This document shows, piece by piece, positions 43,059 to 51,321 of a DNA stretch of 64,000 nucleotides. The notes under the pieces were generated by a model that had not been told where the DNA came from, did no database searches, and worked only from the letters and a program-made list of their open reading frames with translations. Source of the DNA: Anaerolineae bacterium (lineage in GTDB: Bacteria; Chloroflexota; Anaerolineae; Aggregatilineales; Phototrophicaceae); the NCBI GenBank assembly GCA_017303635.1, contig JAFLCG010000001.1:843148-907147 (forward strand), given 5' to 3'. The position numbers were made by a program, and so were the translations under genes. Position 1 is the first letter of the stretch, and the number at the start of each line of letters is the position of its first letter.

Positions 43059-44186
43059 ATGGCTGACTCCCCACATATCGGCATCAATGCCCATTTGCTC
43101 TCCGGCAAGGCGGGTTATCGTTCGGCAGGAATCCACGGCTATATCGCCGGGACTCTGACGCACTTACAGGCGGCTGCTCCCGATTGGCGCTTCACTGTCA
43201 TGGTCGGTCGGGAGAACGGACTCACGTTCGACGGGCTGACCATGCGCCGCGCCGGACTGGATACCGAGTCGCCGCTGCGCCGCATTCTGTGGGAGCAGGT
43301 CGCCCAGCCGGGACAACTGGGCGCGTTCGACCTGCTGCACAGCATGGCTTTTGTTTCCCCCTTGATCCTCACAAAACCCAGCCTCGTCACAGTCTATGAC
43401 CTGAGCTTCATTCACTATCCGCAGGTGCTTTCAACGGCGCGGCGGGTGTATTTGCGGTTGTTCACGGCGCTCTCGTGCCAGCGTGCGCGGCGGGTGATCG
43501 CTATCTCCCACAGCACGGCTCGTGACCTGTCCCAGTCGCTGGGTATCCCGGCTGAGAAGATCGACGTAGCGGCACCAGGGTATGATGCCAGCCTGTACCG
43601 TCCGCTGCCGCCGGATGAGGTGGCCGCGTTCAAGCGGGAAAAGGGCTTGCCAGATCGCTTCTGGTTATTCCTCGGCACGCTGGAGCCACGCAAGAATCTG
43701 GTGACCCTGATTGAGGCCTATGCGGCGCTGGCGCCAGCCGACCGCCTGCCGTTGATTCTGGCGGGTGGGAAAGGTTGGGACTATCAGCCGATCTTCGATG
43801 CAGTGGTGCGTCACGGTCTGCAATCGATTGTGCAGTTTCCCGGCTACCTCCCTTTTGCCGAGTTGCCTTTCTGGTACAATGGCGCGGACTGCTTCCTATA
43901 TCCGTCGGTGTTTGAGGGTTTTGGTTTGCCTGCGCTGGAGGCAATGGCCTGCGGCACGCCGGTGATCGTTTCCGAGGCGTCGTCGCTGCCGGAGGTGGTT
44001 GGTTCAGCCGGTATGTCCCTGCCGCCGATGGATGTGAGTGCCTGGACGGCAGCGCTGAAGCGGGCAGCCCATGACCCGGATTGGCGTCAGTCAGCCCGAG
44101 AAGAGGGCCTGCGGGAAGCCGCGCGCTACTCGTATGCTGAGACGGCGCGGCAGCACGTGGCGAGCTATCGGCGGGCGCTGGGGTAG
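43059..44186 (+). CDS. Glycosyltransferase family 4
   Basis: A protein of about 375 residues like the GT4 gene at 10590, with IGINAHLLSGKAGYRSAGIHGY at the start (in two parts), FLGTLEPRKN donor-site strand and YPSVFEGFGLPALEAM (E-x7-E). It transfers a sugar during surface polysaccharide synthesis. ATG 43059 starts the fold; a GTG at 43029 is also possible. It is followed by 270 bases of non-coding, repeat-rich DNA and then the polyprenyl glycosylphosphotransferase gene. Confidence 0.88.
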   Translation: MADSPHIGINAHLLSGKAGYRSAGIHGYIAGTLTHLQAAAPDWRFTVMVGRENGLTFDGLTMRRAGLDTESPLRRILWEQVAQPGQLGAFDLLHSMAFVSPLILTKPSLVTVYDLSFIHYPQVLSTARRVYLRLFTALSCQRARRVIAISHSTARDLSQSLGIPAEKIDVAAPGYDASLYRPLPPDEVAAFKREKGLPDRFWLFLGTLEPRKNLVTLIEAYAALAPADRLPLILAGGKGWDYQPIFDAVVRHGLQSIVQFPGYLPFAELPFWYNGADCFLYPSVFEGFGLPALEAMACGTPVIVSEASSLPEVVGSAGMSLPPMDVSAWTAALKRAAHDPDWRQSAREEGLREAARYSYAETARQHVASYRRALG

Positions 44187-44199
44187 CTTTTGGGCTATC

Positions 44200-44450
44200 A
44201 GCTACCAGCCAGAGGGTTTCAAGTTGCTGGTGGCAGGTTTCAGGTCTATCGCCAGACGTTAAAACGTCCGGCTCCGGAGCGGAAAAGTCCACTGAAGGGG
44301 CTGGCAGAAGACGCTCATTGCGTATCAGTAAAGGCTCGGATTTAGTTAGCATAGCTAGCTGTGCATACCGACAAACAAGATGGCACATGCGCCCCTCGTT
44401 CTATGCATGTGATGTACTGTGACTGTGAACTGCGTACTGTGAACTTCGGC
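44200..44450 (+). repeat. R3 repeat-rich spacer
   Basis: No gene is supported between 44187 and 44455. GCTATCAGCTACCAGCCAG (about 44193-44211) and GTACTGTGACTGTGAACTG (about 44413-44432) followed by CGTACTGTGAACT are short tandem-word repeats of the type also found inside the GT9-GT26 gene. Confidence 0.55.
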
Positions 44451-44455
44451 TAAAG

Positions 44456-45895
44456 ATGTCTCCGACACGGCATACCCACTTTCATATGCCCAAAGGCTTT
44501 TATCACCTGCTGGATATTGCACTGGTGCTGATTGGCTTTGGGCTGGCTTACTATGCACGCTATGAGTGGCAGGTGGCGCGTCCCCTGCTGGAACCGAATC
44601 GCGCGCCTTTCCTCCCTTATCTGCCGTATGCCGCTATTTACGCGCTGCTGATTGTGCTGCACTGCCAGGGCAGCGGACTCTACAAGACGAACCAGTGGCG
44701 GTCGTGGATGGAGGAGTTCTATTCGCTCGCCAGCGGCATCGCCAATGCGACGGTGATCACGCTGGGCTTGTTCTTCCTGCTGCAACCGCTGGTCTTCAGC
44801 CGCTTGATGCTCATCTACGTAGCGGTGATCGTGCTGGCGCTGCTGTTTCTGGCGCGGGTGGCGCGGCGGATGGCCCAAGCGATGCTGCGGGCGCGGGGGG
44901 TGGGCATCCAGCGGGTGTTGATCGTCGGTGCCGGGGATGTCGGTCGGGCTGTGCTGCGGACGATGATCGCCCGCCCGGAACTGGGGTACCAGCCGATCGG
45001 TTATGTGGATGAAGACCCGGAAGCTGCCAACACCGACCTAGGCCGAGTCAAGGCATTGGGCAGCACCAAGAATCTGAGCCGAACGCTGCGCAATTTCTAC
45101 ATTGATCTGGTGGTGATTACGCTGCCGTGGGCGAGGCATGACCGCATTCTGGAAATCGTGAAGACCTGCCGCCTGGCCGGGGTGGATGTGCGGGTGGTGC
45201 CGGACGTGCTGCAACTCAACCTGCGGCAGGTGCAGGTGGAAAACCTGGACGGCATTCCGCTCATCGGTGTGCAGCCGGAAGTGACCTTTAACCCGCGTAA
45301 TCATCTGCTCAAGCGGGTGATTGATGTCGGCCTGATTGTGATTTTTTCGCCGTTGATTTTGCTGGTCAGTGGCCTGGTGGCGCTGGCGATCCGCCTCGAA
45401 GGCGAAGGGCCGGTCATCTACACGCAGGAACGGATTGGCCTGAATGGCAAGCCGTTCCAGATGTTCAAGTTCCGCAGCATGATCCCGGAGGCGGATAAAC
45501 TGCGGGAGCAACTGGTGCGGGAGAGCGGCGAAGACCCACGCCATCCCAAGTTGAAGGATGATCCCCGCATCACGCGGGTGGGGCGCTTGATCCGCATGAC
45601 GAGCATGGATGAACTGCCGAATTTATGGAACATCCTGCGTGGGCAGATGAGCCTGGTGGGGCCGCGACCGCCGACACCCGATGAAGTGGCGCTCTACGAA
45701 CCCTGGCACATGCAGCGCTTGCAGACCCTGCCTGGGCTGACGGGCTTGTGGCAGGTCAACGGGCGCAGTGATGTGCCGTTCGATGAGATGTGCCTGCTGG
45801 ACATTTATTACATCGAGAACTGGTCGGTGCGGCTGGATGCGCAGATTTTGATGATGACGGTGCCGCGGGTGCTGCTCCGGCACGGGGCGTATTGA
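44456..45895 (+). CDS. Polyprenyl glycosylphosphotransferase (exopolysaccharide initiation)
   Basis: A 479-residue enzyme that moves a sugar phosphate onto undecaprenyl phosphate, the first step of exopolysaccharide repeat synthesis. Four N-terminal membrane segments and a CoA-binding-like Rossmann part (VLIVGAGDVGRAVLR) precede a fifth segment (IDVGLIVIFSPLILLVSGLV) and the catalytic sugar-transferase domain: YTQERIGLNGKPFQMFKFRSM (in parts), RMTSMDELPNLWNIL, GQMSLVGPRPP, PGLTGLWQVNGRSD, and the DIYYIENWS end. Start at 44456 is an in-frame TTG/ATG region; conserved residues begin soon after. Confidence 0.9.
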   Translation: MSPTRHTHFHMPKGFYHLLDIALVLIGFGLAYYARYEWQVARPLLEPNRAPFLPYLPYAAIYALLIVLHCQGSGLYKTNQWRSWMEEFYSLASGIANATVITLGLFFLLQPLVFSRLMLIYVAVIVLALLFLARVARRMAQAMLRARGVGIQRVLIVGAGDVGRAVLRTMIARPELGYQPIGYVDEDPEAANTDLGRVKALGSTKNLSRTLRNFYIDLVVITLPWARHDRILEIVKTCRLAGVDVRVVPDVLQLNLRQVQVENLDGIPLIGVQPEVTFNPRNHLLKRVIDVGLIVIFSPLILLVSGLVALAIRLEGEGPVIYTQERIGLNGKPFQMFKFRSMIPEADKLREQLVRESGEDPRHPKLKDDPRITRVGRLIRMTSMDELPNLWNILRGQMSLVGPRPPTPDEVALYEPWHMQRLQTLPGLTGLWQVNGRSDVPFDEMCLLDIYYIENWSVRLDAQILMMTVPRVLLRHGAY

Positions 45896-45897
45896 GT

Positions 45898-45903
45898 TAT
45901 AAT
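45898..45903 (+). promoter_or_regulatory. Candidate -10 box of the toxin-antitoxin pair
   Basis: TATAAT just after the glycosylphosphotransferase stop, 37 bases before the antitoxin start; no convincing -35 box. Confidence 0.35.
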
Positions 45904-45939
45904 TAATTTGTAGATGTTGATGAGTATGGAGAAGTAAAT

Positions 45940-46158
45940 ATGACTCTCCAACAAGTATGGGCGGAAGCCGTCACACTCGACTTGGATGACCGGCGTGAAT
46001 TAATTAAGCTGCTTGTCGATACGCTCACCGAATCCCAATCCCCAGAAACTAAACATGACATTCTGGAATTCGTCGGTGTTGGTGCGGAGATGTGGCGCGG
46101 GGTTGATGCGCAGGCATATGTGAATGAACTTCGCGAAGAATGGGATTCGCGTCCGTGA
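45940..46158 (+). CDS. Putative antitoxin (VapB-like)
   Basis: A 72-residue acidic protein. Its N-terminal WAEAVTLDLDDRRELIKLLVDTL region resembles the small helical antitoxins that precede PIN toxins (DUF2281-like or similar). The end has a Tyr/Trp-containing toxin-wrapping tail (MWRGVDAQAYVNELREEW). GGAGA lies 8 bases before ATG. It overlaps the PIN-domain gene. Confidence 0.7.
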   Translation: MTLQQVWAEAVTLDLDDRRELIKLLVDTLTESQSPETKHDILEFVGVGAEMWRGVDAQAYVNELREEWDSRP

Positions 46159-46604
46159 AAATCAGTCAGGCCTTGAGTGGTGTAAAGCGACTTGGGATCG
46201 AGACTTCACCTTTCATCTATCTGGTGGAAAAGAATCCTGCCTATCTTGACCGGATTCAAGCGATATTTCAGTACGTAAGTAAAGGACGTATTCAGGGAAT
46301 AACGTCCAGCATCACGCTAGCTGAAGTTTTGACGATGCCCCTGAAAATGAAGCAGCAACAGTACGTGGATGCTTATCGGCGGATGTTGCTCAATACGGAC
46401 AATATCAAAACCCAGCCTGTAACGACGGCAGTGGCAGAACGGGCCGCACAATTACGGGCCAGCTATGGGCTGCGGACGCCTGATGCTTTGCATATTGCTA
46501 CTGCCATCGAGTATCGCTGCGATGCGTTCCTCACGAATGATCTTCAGCTTATGCGAGTTAGCGAAATCAGAGTTCTGGTGTTGGATAAACTCGCTACTGA
46601 TTAA
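46155..46604 (+). CDS. PIN-domain protein (VapC-like toxin)
   Basis: A protein of about 149 residues with a PIN fold, which in VapC toxins cuts RNA with Mg2+. Acidic positions: the first is Glu in GIETSPFIYL where Asp is usual; then SSITLAEVL, LRTPDALHIATAI and AFLTND, all typical. A GTG at 46155 overlaps the antitoxin TGA in the usual coupled way; an ATG at 46140 is the alternative. Together with the upstream gene it forms a type II toxin-antitoxin pair. It ends 4 bases inside the convergent GH gene. Confidence 0.8.
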   Translation: MKISQALSGVKRLGIETSPFIYLVEKNPAYLDRIQAIFQYVSKGRIQGITSSITLAEVLTMPLKMKQQQYVDAYRRMLLNTDNIKTQPVTTAVAERAAQLRASYGLRTPDALHIATAIEYRCDAFLTNDLQLMRVSEIRVLVLDKLATD

Positions 46605-48583
46605 GCCTGCACCGCCGTTGACGCCTGTGCGCTCAACTCCACATTCTCTGACCAGTTCCCGGCTAAATCTTCTGCCCAGACGGCAAACTCGTAGCGGCGA
46701 CCGGCTTCCCCGGTGAAGGCGGCTTCGGTTGTGCCGTCGGTCACGGTCAGCCAGGTTTGCCATTCGCCCCCGTCAACTCGATAAAAGATTACGTAGGTAC
46801 GGATGCCGCTTTCATCCAGCGCCGACCATGACACGGTGAAGGTCAGAGGGCTGACGATAGGCAGCGGCAGGATGCTTGGCACAGGCGGACGGGTATCGAA
46901 AGCCGGGTCGAGGGTGGGGGGCAGGGTGGCGGTGCTGGTGATCGGCCCCGGTTGCTGCGTTAACGGCGCGCTAGTTGGCCCGGCAGTGAGAGTCCCTTCC
47001 GGTAGCGCGACAGTGGGCGATGGCGTGGGTGTCGGCGGATGGGTGATGGTTTCGATCAGGATGAGCGGTGGCCCACCGACAGCGCTGGGTTCGCCCGCGG
47101 GCAAGCCCGGGTGCGAGGTTGGCGAAGCGGCTTCCAGACCAAGGGTGTACTGCCCATTGGTGGGAACAAGGGTAAATTCCTCACCATCCATGGTATAGAG
47201 AGTGGCCTGGTCGCCCCAGGCACCGAGGGGTTGATTGATGGGCTCGAAGCGGCGATTCCAGAGAACGACGATGCGCTGATTGCTCAGCGGGCGCAGGAAG
47301 GTGATGCTGGCTCCGCCCGTGTCATAGCCCTGAATATCGCCACCGGTGAACGGTTGGGTGCCGAAGATCTGCGCCATCAGATAGAAGGCAGTGGCGGCTG
47401 GGCGGGGTGTCCCGGCCATCGGATGCTGGCTGAAACAGACTTCGCCGCGTTCGTTACGGTAGAGGCCATAGGCATCGCCGGAACACATGGCTCCTGTGGC
47501 GCACAGGTCGCCGTTATGCGGCGGAAAGTTCCCGGCGGCATCCCCACAGTCGTCATACAGTTGATGAATGAGGACTACATCCGCCCCATTGGCCCAGGCG
47601 TAGGCGGTGCTAAGGATGATCAGCGCCGCCTGCTGCTGCATGGTCAGGCGGTACTGGCGTTCTTCCGGCGCATTGCTCGTCCAGACCGGGCCGGGATAGT
47701 CATCCCAAACCGGCGCGCCACTCTCGTTGAGCCATACGCGGCGGTCGAGGCCGTACTCGCGCAGGGTTTGATGAACGCGGCGGACGACCAGGCCGCTGCG
47801 GCGGGCATAGCTGTAAGCATGGACGGCAACGGCATCCATATACCAGTTATGCGTAGCGCGGGCAGGATCGTTCTGGATCACTGCCAGAGTCTCCGCTAGC
47901 CAGTTCTGGGTATCAGGGTCGCCGTAAGCCAATCCACCGAACATGACATAGGCGTTGGGGTCGGCAGCGTGGGCTGCTAACCAGGCAACCTTGAGCAGTC
48001 GGGCATAGGCTTCAACGCCGCCCGTCCAGAACAGCGGCAGATCGGGTTCATTCCACACCTCCCAGACCGTGACTCCGGCACCAGCCGCCCACCCCCGTTG
48101 ACCGGCCAGCAGGCCGCCGGGTTTATAGCGGTTGACAGCCTGAAAGACGAAACTCGCCCAGGGGTTGCCGGGGTTGATGGATTTGCCCGGTGCCGGATTA
48201 TCCGAGCCATCGGCAAAGACGGGTGCATCCAGATTGGCGACCGCACCGCCAGCGGCATGAAAGCCGGGGCGACCGAGCAGGATGGCATTGACGCGCAAGC
48301 CGTGGCGAATGTCGTCATGGACGAGCCGGTCATAACCGGCCCAGTCGAAGGCACCGGGCGCACGTTCGACTTGATCCCAGTAGAGGGGCCAGCGGTTCCA
48401 GCCCGCGCCGAGCAGGAGAGCACGTTGGTAGCGCGCTTCCGGCGCGAGGTGGTCGATGCTGCTGATGAAGGTGAAGCCAAGGCGGTCAGCGCGGATAGCC
48501 TGCGTGGATTGCTGGGCGGCGACCGGGGCGCACACCAGCAGCGTGAGCGTCAGAGTCAGGCAGAGGCGGCGGAGCAGGCGCAT
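46601..48583 (-). CDS. Secreted GH39/GH5-like glycoside hydrolase with C-terminal Fn3-like domain
   Basis: About 660 residues. A signal peptide (MRLLRRLCLTLTLTLLVCA, then PVAAQ) leads to a (beta/alpha)8 clan-A-like domain: WNEP (VWEVWNEPDLP) supplies the acid/base Glu and NESG (VWLNESGAPVW) the nucleophile. A Thr/Pro linker precedes a C-terminal fibronectin-III-like domain (FTVSWSALDESGIRTYVIFY in parts). Start at 48583 is chosen at the signal peptide. It probably cuts polysaccharide outside the cell and sits among polysaccharide-synthesis genes. Confidence 0.8.
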   Translation of the reverse strand: MRLLRRLCLTLTLTLLVCAPVAAQQSTQAIRADRLGFTFISSIDHLAPEARYQRALLLGAGWNRWPLYWDQVERAPGAFDWAGYDRLVHDDIRHGLRVNAILLGRPGFHAAGGAVANLDAPVFADGSDNPAPGKSINPGNPWASFVFQAVNRYKPGGLLAGQRGWAAGAGVTVWEVWNEPDLPLFWTGGVEAYARLLKVAWLAAHAADPNAYVMFGGLAYGDPDTQNWLAETLAVIQNDPARATHNWYMDAVAVHAYSYARRSGLVVRRVHQTLREYGLDRRVWLNESGAPVWDDYPGPVWTSNAPEERQYRLTMQQQAALIILSTAYAWANGADVVLIHQLYDDCGDAAGNFPPHNGDLCATGAMCSGDAYGLYRNERGEVCFSQHPMAGTPRPAATAFYLMAQIFGTQPFTGGDIQGYDTGGASITFLRPLSNQRIVVLWNRRFEPINQPLGAWGDQATLYTMDGEEFTLVPTNGQYTLGLEAASPTSHPGLPAGEPSAVGGPPLILIETITHPPTPTPSPTVALPEGTLTAGPTSAPLTQQPGPITSTATLPPTLDPAFDTRPPVPSILPLPIVSPLTFTVSWSALDESGIRTYVIFYRVDGGEWQTWLTVTDGTTEAAFTGEAGRRYEFAVWAEDLAGNWSENVELSAQASTAVQA

Positions 48584-48640
48584 GGGCGATGAGTATCCCG
48601 GCAGAGTGAACATGGGGAGATGATACCGCATTGGGGCGTT

Positions 48641-48705
48641 CGACACAGAGGCACAGAGTAAACGCAGCGAAGGGACTTAACGCAAAGATGCAAAGGCTGT
48701 GGTAA
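48641..48705 (+). repeat. R2 repeat copy
   Basis: CACAGAGGCACAGAG, AACGCAGCGAAGG and TTAACGCAAAGATGCAAAGG lie in the spacer between two divergent genes. Confidence 0.65.
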
Positions 48706-48747
48706 CTTTCCGGGGATGTGAAGCAGGGTGGAAGGTCAATTGAGTCG

Positions 48748-50640
48748 ATGCAGTCAAAAGGGTTATGGATCACACAGGTTGCAGCGGTACTGATCTTTCT
48801 GGGTGTATGCACGCTCGGTTTGAGCCAGATCACACGGGACAGCCTGTGGGATGATGAGGCATGGTCAGCCTGGGCCGCGGGTGCGCCGCGCCTGAGCATC
48901 GTGCTGGAGCGAGTCCAGGCGGATGTGCATCCCCCGCTGTATTTCCTGCTGCTGCACGGCTGGATGCGGCTTGCCGGGGACTCGGTGCTGGCGCTGCGCT
49001 TGCCTTCCTTGTGGATGGGGTTGATCGCGCTGGCGGGGACGTTCGCGGTGGGAGCGCGATTATTTGACCGTCGGACGGGTCTGTGGGCGATGGTGCTGCT
49101 GGGTGCGGCGGGTTTCTTGTTGTATTACACCCGTGAGGCCCGGATGTATATGCAGCTGATGGGTCTGGCGGCGCTTTCCACCTATGCCTGTGTCGTCTGG
49201 CTGAAGCGACCAACGCTCTGGCGGGCGGTGATCTATGCGGTCAGTCTGGCAGCAATGCTGTACACCCATTATGCAGGCGGGTTGGTGATCCTAACGCACC
49301 TGCTCTGGGGGGTGTGGTTGGGAGTGCGGGCGTGGATGACCGGCGGACGCGTCGTTGTGCGTCCCACCATCATCATTCCGTTTGGGTTGGCGGCGTTGCT
49401 GTATGGTGCGTGGGTGCCGACGCTGCTCAATCAACTGCGGGCGAATCCGGGAGGGCCGTTGGCGATCCCGCTGCCGACCGATTGGGGGACCGTGGCCGGT
49501 CTGCTCCTGATTTTGACCGGCGCGACAGGTTGGCTGGTGCTGCTGCCATTTGTGATCGGGCGCGGAGTCTGGCGGGTACGTCAGCATGGGGATGCGCTGG
49601 TGCTGGTCGTGCTGTGGCTGCTGGTGACTCCGTTGGGGCTGTTGGCGTTGAATGCATCTTTTCGCCCGGTCTATCAAGTGCGCTATGCGGTGGCAATGCT
49701 GCCGGCTTTTGCACTGCTGATCGGCTACGGGGTGCGGTGGATAGAGTGGAGGCGAGAAGATTTTTCTGCAGAGAAGCAGAGGGGCAGAGCGGCAGAGGGA
49801 CATAGAAGTCACAGAGGATATTGGATTGCAGTACAGGTCGTGGTGTTGGCGGTGTTGATGGTTCCGCAGGTGTTGAACCACGACTCGATCTGGCCGGGGA
49901 AACCGGCATGGGAACCGACCATCCGGGCGATGATCGCAGCGCGTGAGCCGTTGGAGCCGACCATCACCGATTTAGCGCCATATAGTCCGGCGGCGTACTA
50001 TGACCGGCAACTAGGGCTGCGACAGGGCGTCTCGCTGGATTTGTCGTGGCGGCTGCACTCGTTCGATGAACTTGTGCGGTTGGTGAGTCACGTTGACCGG
50101 GAAGATGCGGTCTGGGTGGCGCTGCCGATCAACACGGCCAAGACCTGGCATCTGGTCGGGTTAATCGGCCTGGATCGTGGGGCGACCTATCGGACGGCCC
50201 TGCAAAACATGATCTTCTATCGCTTCGAGCGTGGGGCCGGTACTCCGCTTCAATTTCGCTTTGGCGAGGTCGTGCGCTATGTCGAAGGTTCGAGCGCGGC
50301 GGAGAAGCGGGTGGCGGCGCGAGGCGGCGAGGTCTGCCCGGTAATTGAATTGGAGAATCTGGAAGGGGGCGAGCCAGTCTGGTCGGTGGGGCTGCATCTG
50401 GTGGACATCACCGGCAATGTGAGCATTGCCCAGTGGGACGGCCCACTGGATGACTTCATCGCGGACGGCGCGCCTTGCCTGAGTATCTCGGTCGATGCGC
50501 CTGCCGGGTTCTATCATCTGGAATTAAGCGTGTACAACTGGCAGACCGGCTTGCGTCTACCCGTGCTTGAAGATGGCGGCGCAGAAGCCGTCGGCTGGGG
50601 CGACGTGCTGCGGCTGGCGGCGGTGGATGTGGTGGAATAA
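48748..50640 (+). CDS. ArnT/PMT-like membrane glycosyltransferase (GT-C fold)
   Basis: A protein of about 630 residues: about ten or eleven hydrophobic segments, then an external beta-rich domain (about 400-630). The first loop has SLWDDEAWSAW, carrying the acidic catalytic pair of GT39/GT83 enzymes, and DVHPPLYFLLLHGW is also typical. It should move a sugar from polyprenyl phosphate to an outside acceptor. ATG 48748 is favoured over a GTG at 48718. An R2 repeat is read through in frame (EKQRGRAAEGHRSHRG) in a loop between membrane segments. Confidence 0.83.
   Translation: MQSKGLWITQVAAVLIFLGVCTLGLSQITRDSLWDDEAWSAWAAGAPRLSIVLERVQADVHPPLYFLLLHGWMRLAGDSVLALRLPSLWMGLIALAGTFAVGARLFDRRTGLWAMVLLGAAGFLLYYTREARMYMQLMGLAALSTYACVVWLKRPTLWRAVIYAVSLAAMLYTHYAGGLVILTHLLWGVWLGVRAWMTGGRVVVRPTIIIPFGLAALLYGAWVPTLLNQLRANPGGPLAIPLPTDWGTVAGLLLILTGATGWLVLLPFVIGRGVWRVRQHGDALVLVVLWLLVTPLGLLALNASFRPVYQVRYAVAMLPAFALLIGYGVRWIEWRREDFSAEKQRGRAAEGHRSHRGYWIAVQVVVLAVLMVPQVLNHDSIWPGKPAWEPTIRAMIAAREPLEPTITDLAPYSPAAYYDRQLGLRQGVSLDLSWRLHSFDELVRLVSHVDREDAVWVALPINTAKTWHLVGLIGLDRGATYRTALQNMIFYRFERGAGTPLQFRFGEVVRYVEGSSAAEKRVAARGGEVCPVIELENLEGGEPVWSVGLHLVDITGNVSIAQWDGPLDDFIADGAPCLSISVDAPAGFYHLELSVYNWQTGLRLPVLEDGGAEAVGWGDVLRLAAVDVVE
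49762..49822 (+). repeat. R2 repeat inside the coding sequence of the membrane glycosyltransferase
   Basis: TTCTGCAGAGAAGCAGAGG, GGCAGAGCGGCAGAGG and GTCACAGAGG follow the R2 word order and keep the reading frame open. Confidence 0.7.
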
Positions 50641-50667
50641 GTGGAATAAGGAGAAGATAAAAGAGAA

Positions 50668-50745
50668 GAAATTACTGCAGAGGGGCAGAGTAAGAGAGAG
50701 GCAGATTTAACGCAAAGCGGCAAAGAAGCAAAGGCGCAAAGCAGC
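50668..50745 (+). repeat. R2 repeat copy
   Basis: ATTACTGCAGAGGGGCAGAG, then TTAACGCAAAGCGGCAAAG, AAGCAAAGGCGCAAAGC. It fills the spacer between convergent genes. Confidence 0.7.
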
Positions 50746-50772
50746 TTTTTTCGGTTGAATGTAAGCAAAATG

Positions 50773-51321
50773 CTACTCTCTCCCAAATATTTGCTCCATC
50801 AGAGTCACGTATTTTGACCGATCTTCATCGGTCAGGTATTTGTAGAGCGTACGGGGCGCATGGCGGCAATCACCAGTGTTTTGAGCCAATATCGCAATCA
50901 CAAAAATCAGGGGGATAACGGCTAGAGGCGTAAAAATAAGCGCGATTGCCCAGAAAATACCTAGTAGTGCAAGGAGTTTATTCGAACTACGACCGTGGAT
51001 ATGGGCAGTCACAGTGGTCGAACTGGCATTGTATCCAACTATTTTACCTTCAATTCCGACCGGGCGACCCCTTCTGGAGTGTAACCGAAACGAATCAACC
51101 GCGAACTCATAACCATGCTTGCCAATAGGATTTAGGATCAGGTTGGAGCGTTTCTTTCGATCACCATACCATAGCGGATTCCGTTCTGAGTAGTCGATCA
51201 GTCTTGTAATGCAGGTATCGAGTTCCAAATCACAGGTGAATTCAAAATATACACCCTGAGTGAGAATGGCAATGAAGCCATCCGGGTGCTGAGTGATATT
51301 CGCTGGGAGTTGGCGTTTCAT
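50773..51321 (-). CDS. Hypothetical membrane protein coupled to the kinase gene
   Basis: A 182-residue protein with a polar N-terminal domain (two Cys residues in FTCDLELDTC) and one long or two adjacent hydrophobic segments (about 115-145). I do not recognise the family. Its start overlaps the stop of the large kinase gene by 4 bases (ATGA), so it is translated with it and may be a partner in signalling. Confidence 0.65.
   Translation of the reverse strand: MKRQLPANITQHPDGFIAILTQGVYFEFTCDLELDTCITRLIDYSERNPLWYGDRKKRSNLILNPIGKHGYEFAVDSFRLHSRRGRPVGIEGKIVGYNASSTTVTAHIHGRSSNKLLALLGIFWAIALIFTPLAVIPLIFVIAILAQNTGDCRHAPRTLYKYLTDEDRSKYVTLMEQIFGRE

Noticed and set aside
43630..44388. 252-codon minus-strand frame over the second GT4 gene
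   Set aside because: Pro/Ser/Arg-rich shadow with no ribosome site; the sense frame has the GT4 E-x7-E motif.
47039..47899. 286-codon plus-strand frame opposite the GH39/GH5-like gene
   Set aside because: Antisense to the WNEP and NESG catalytic motifs; no recognisable domain.
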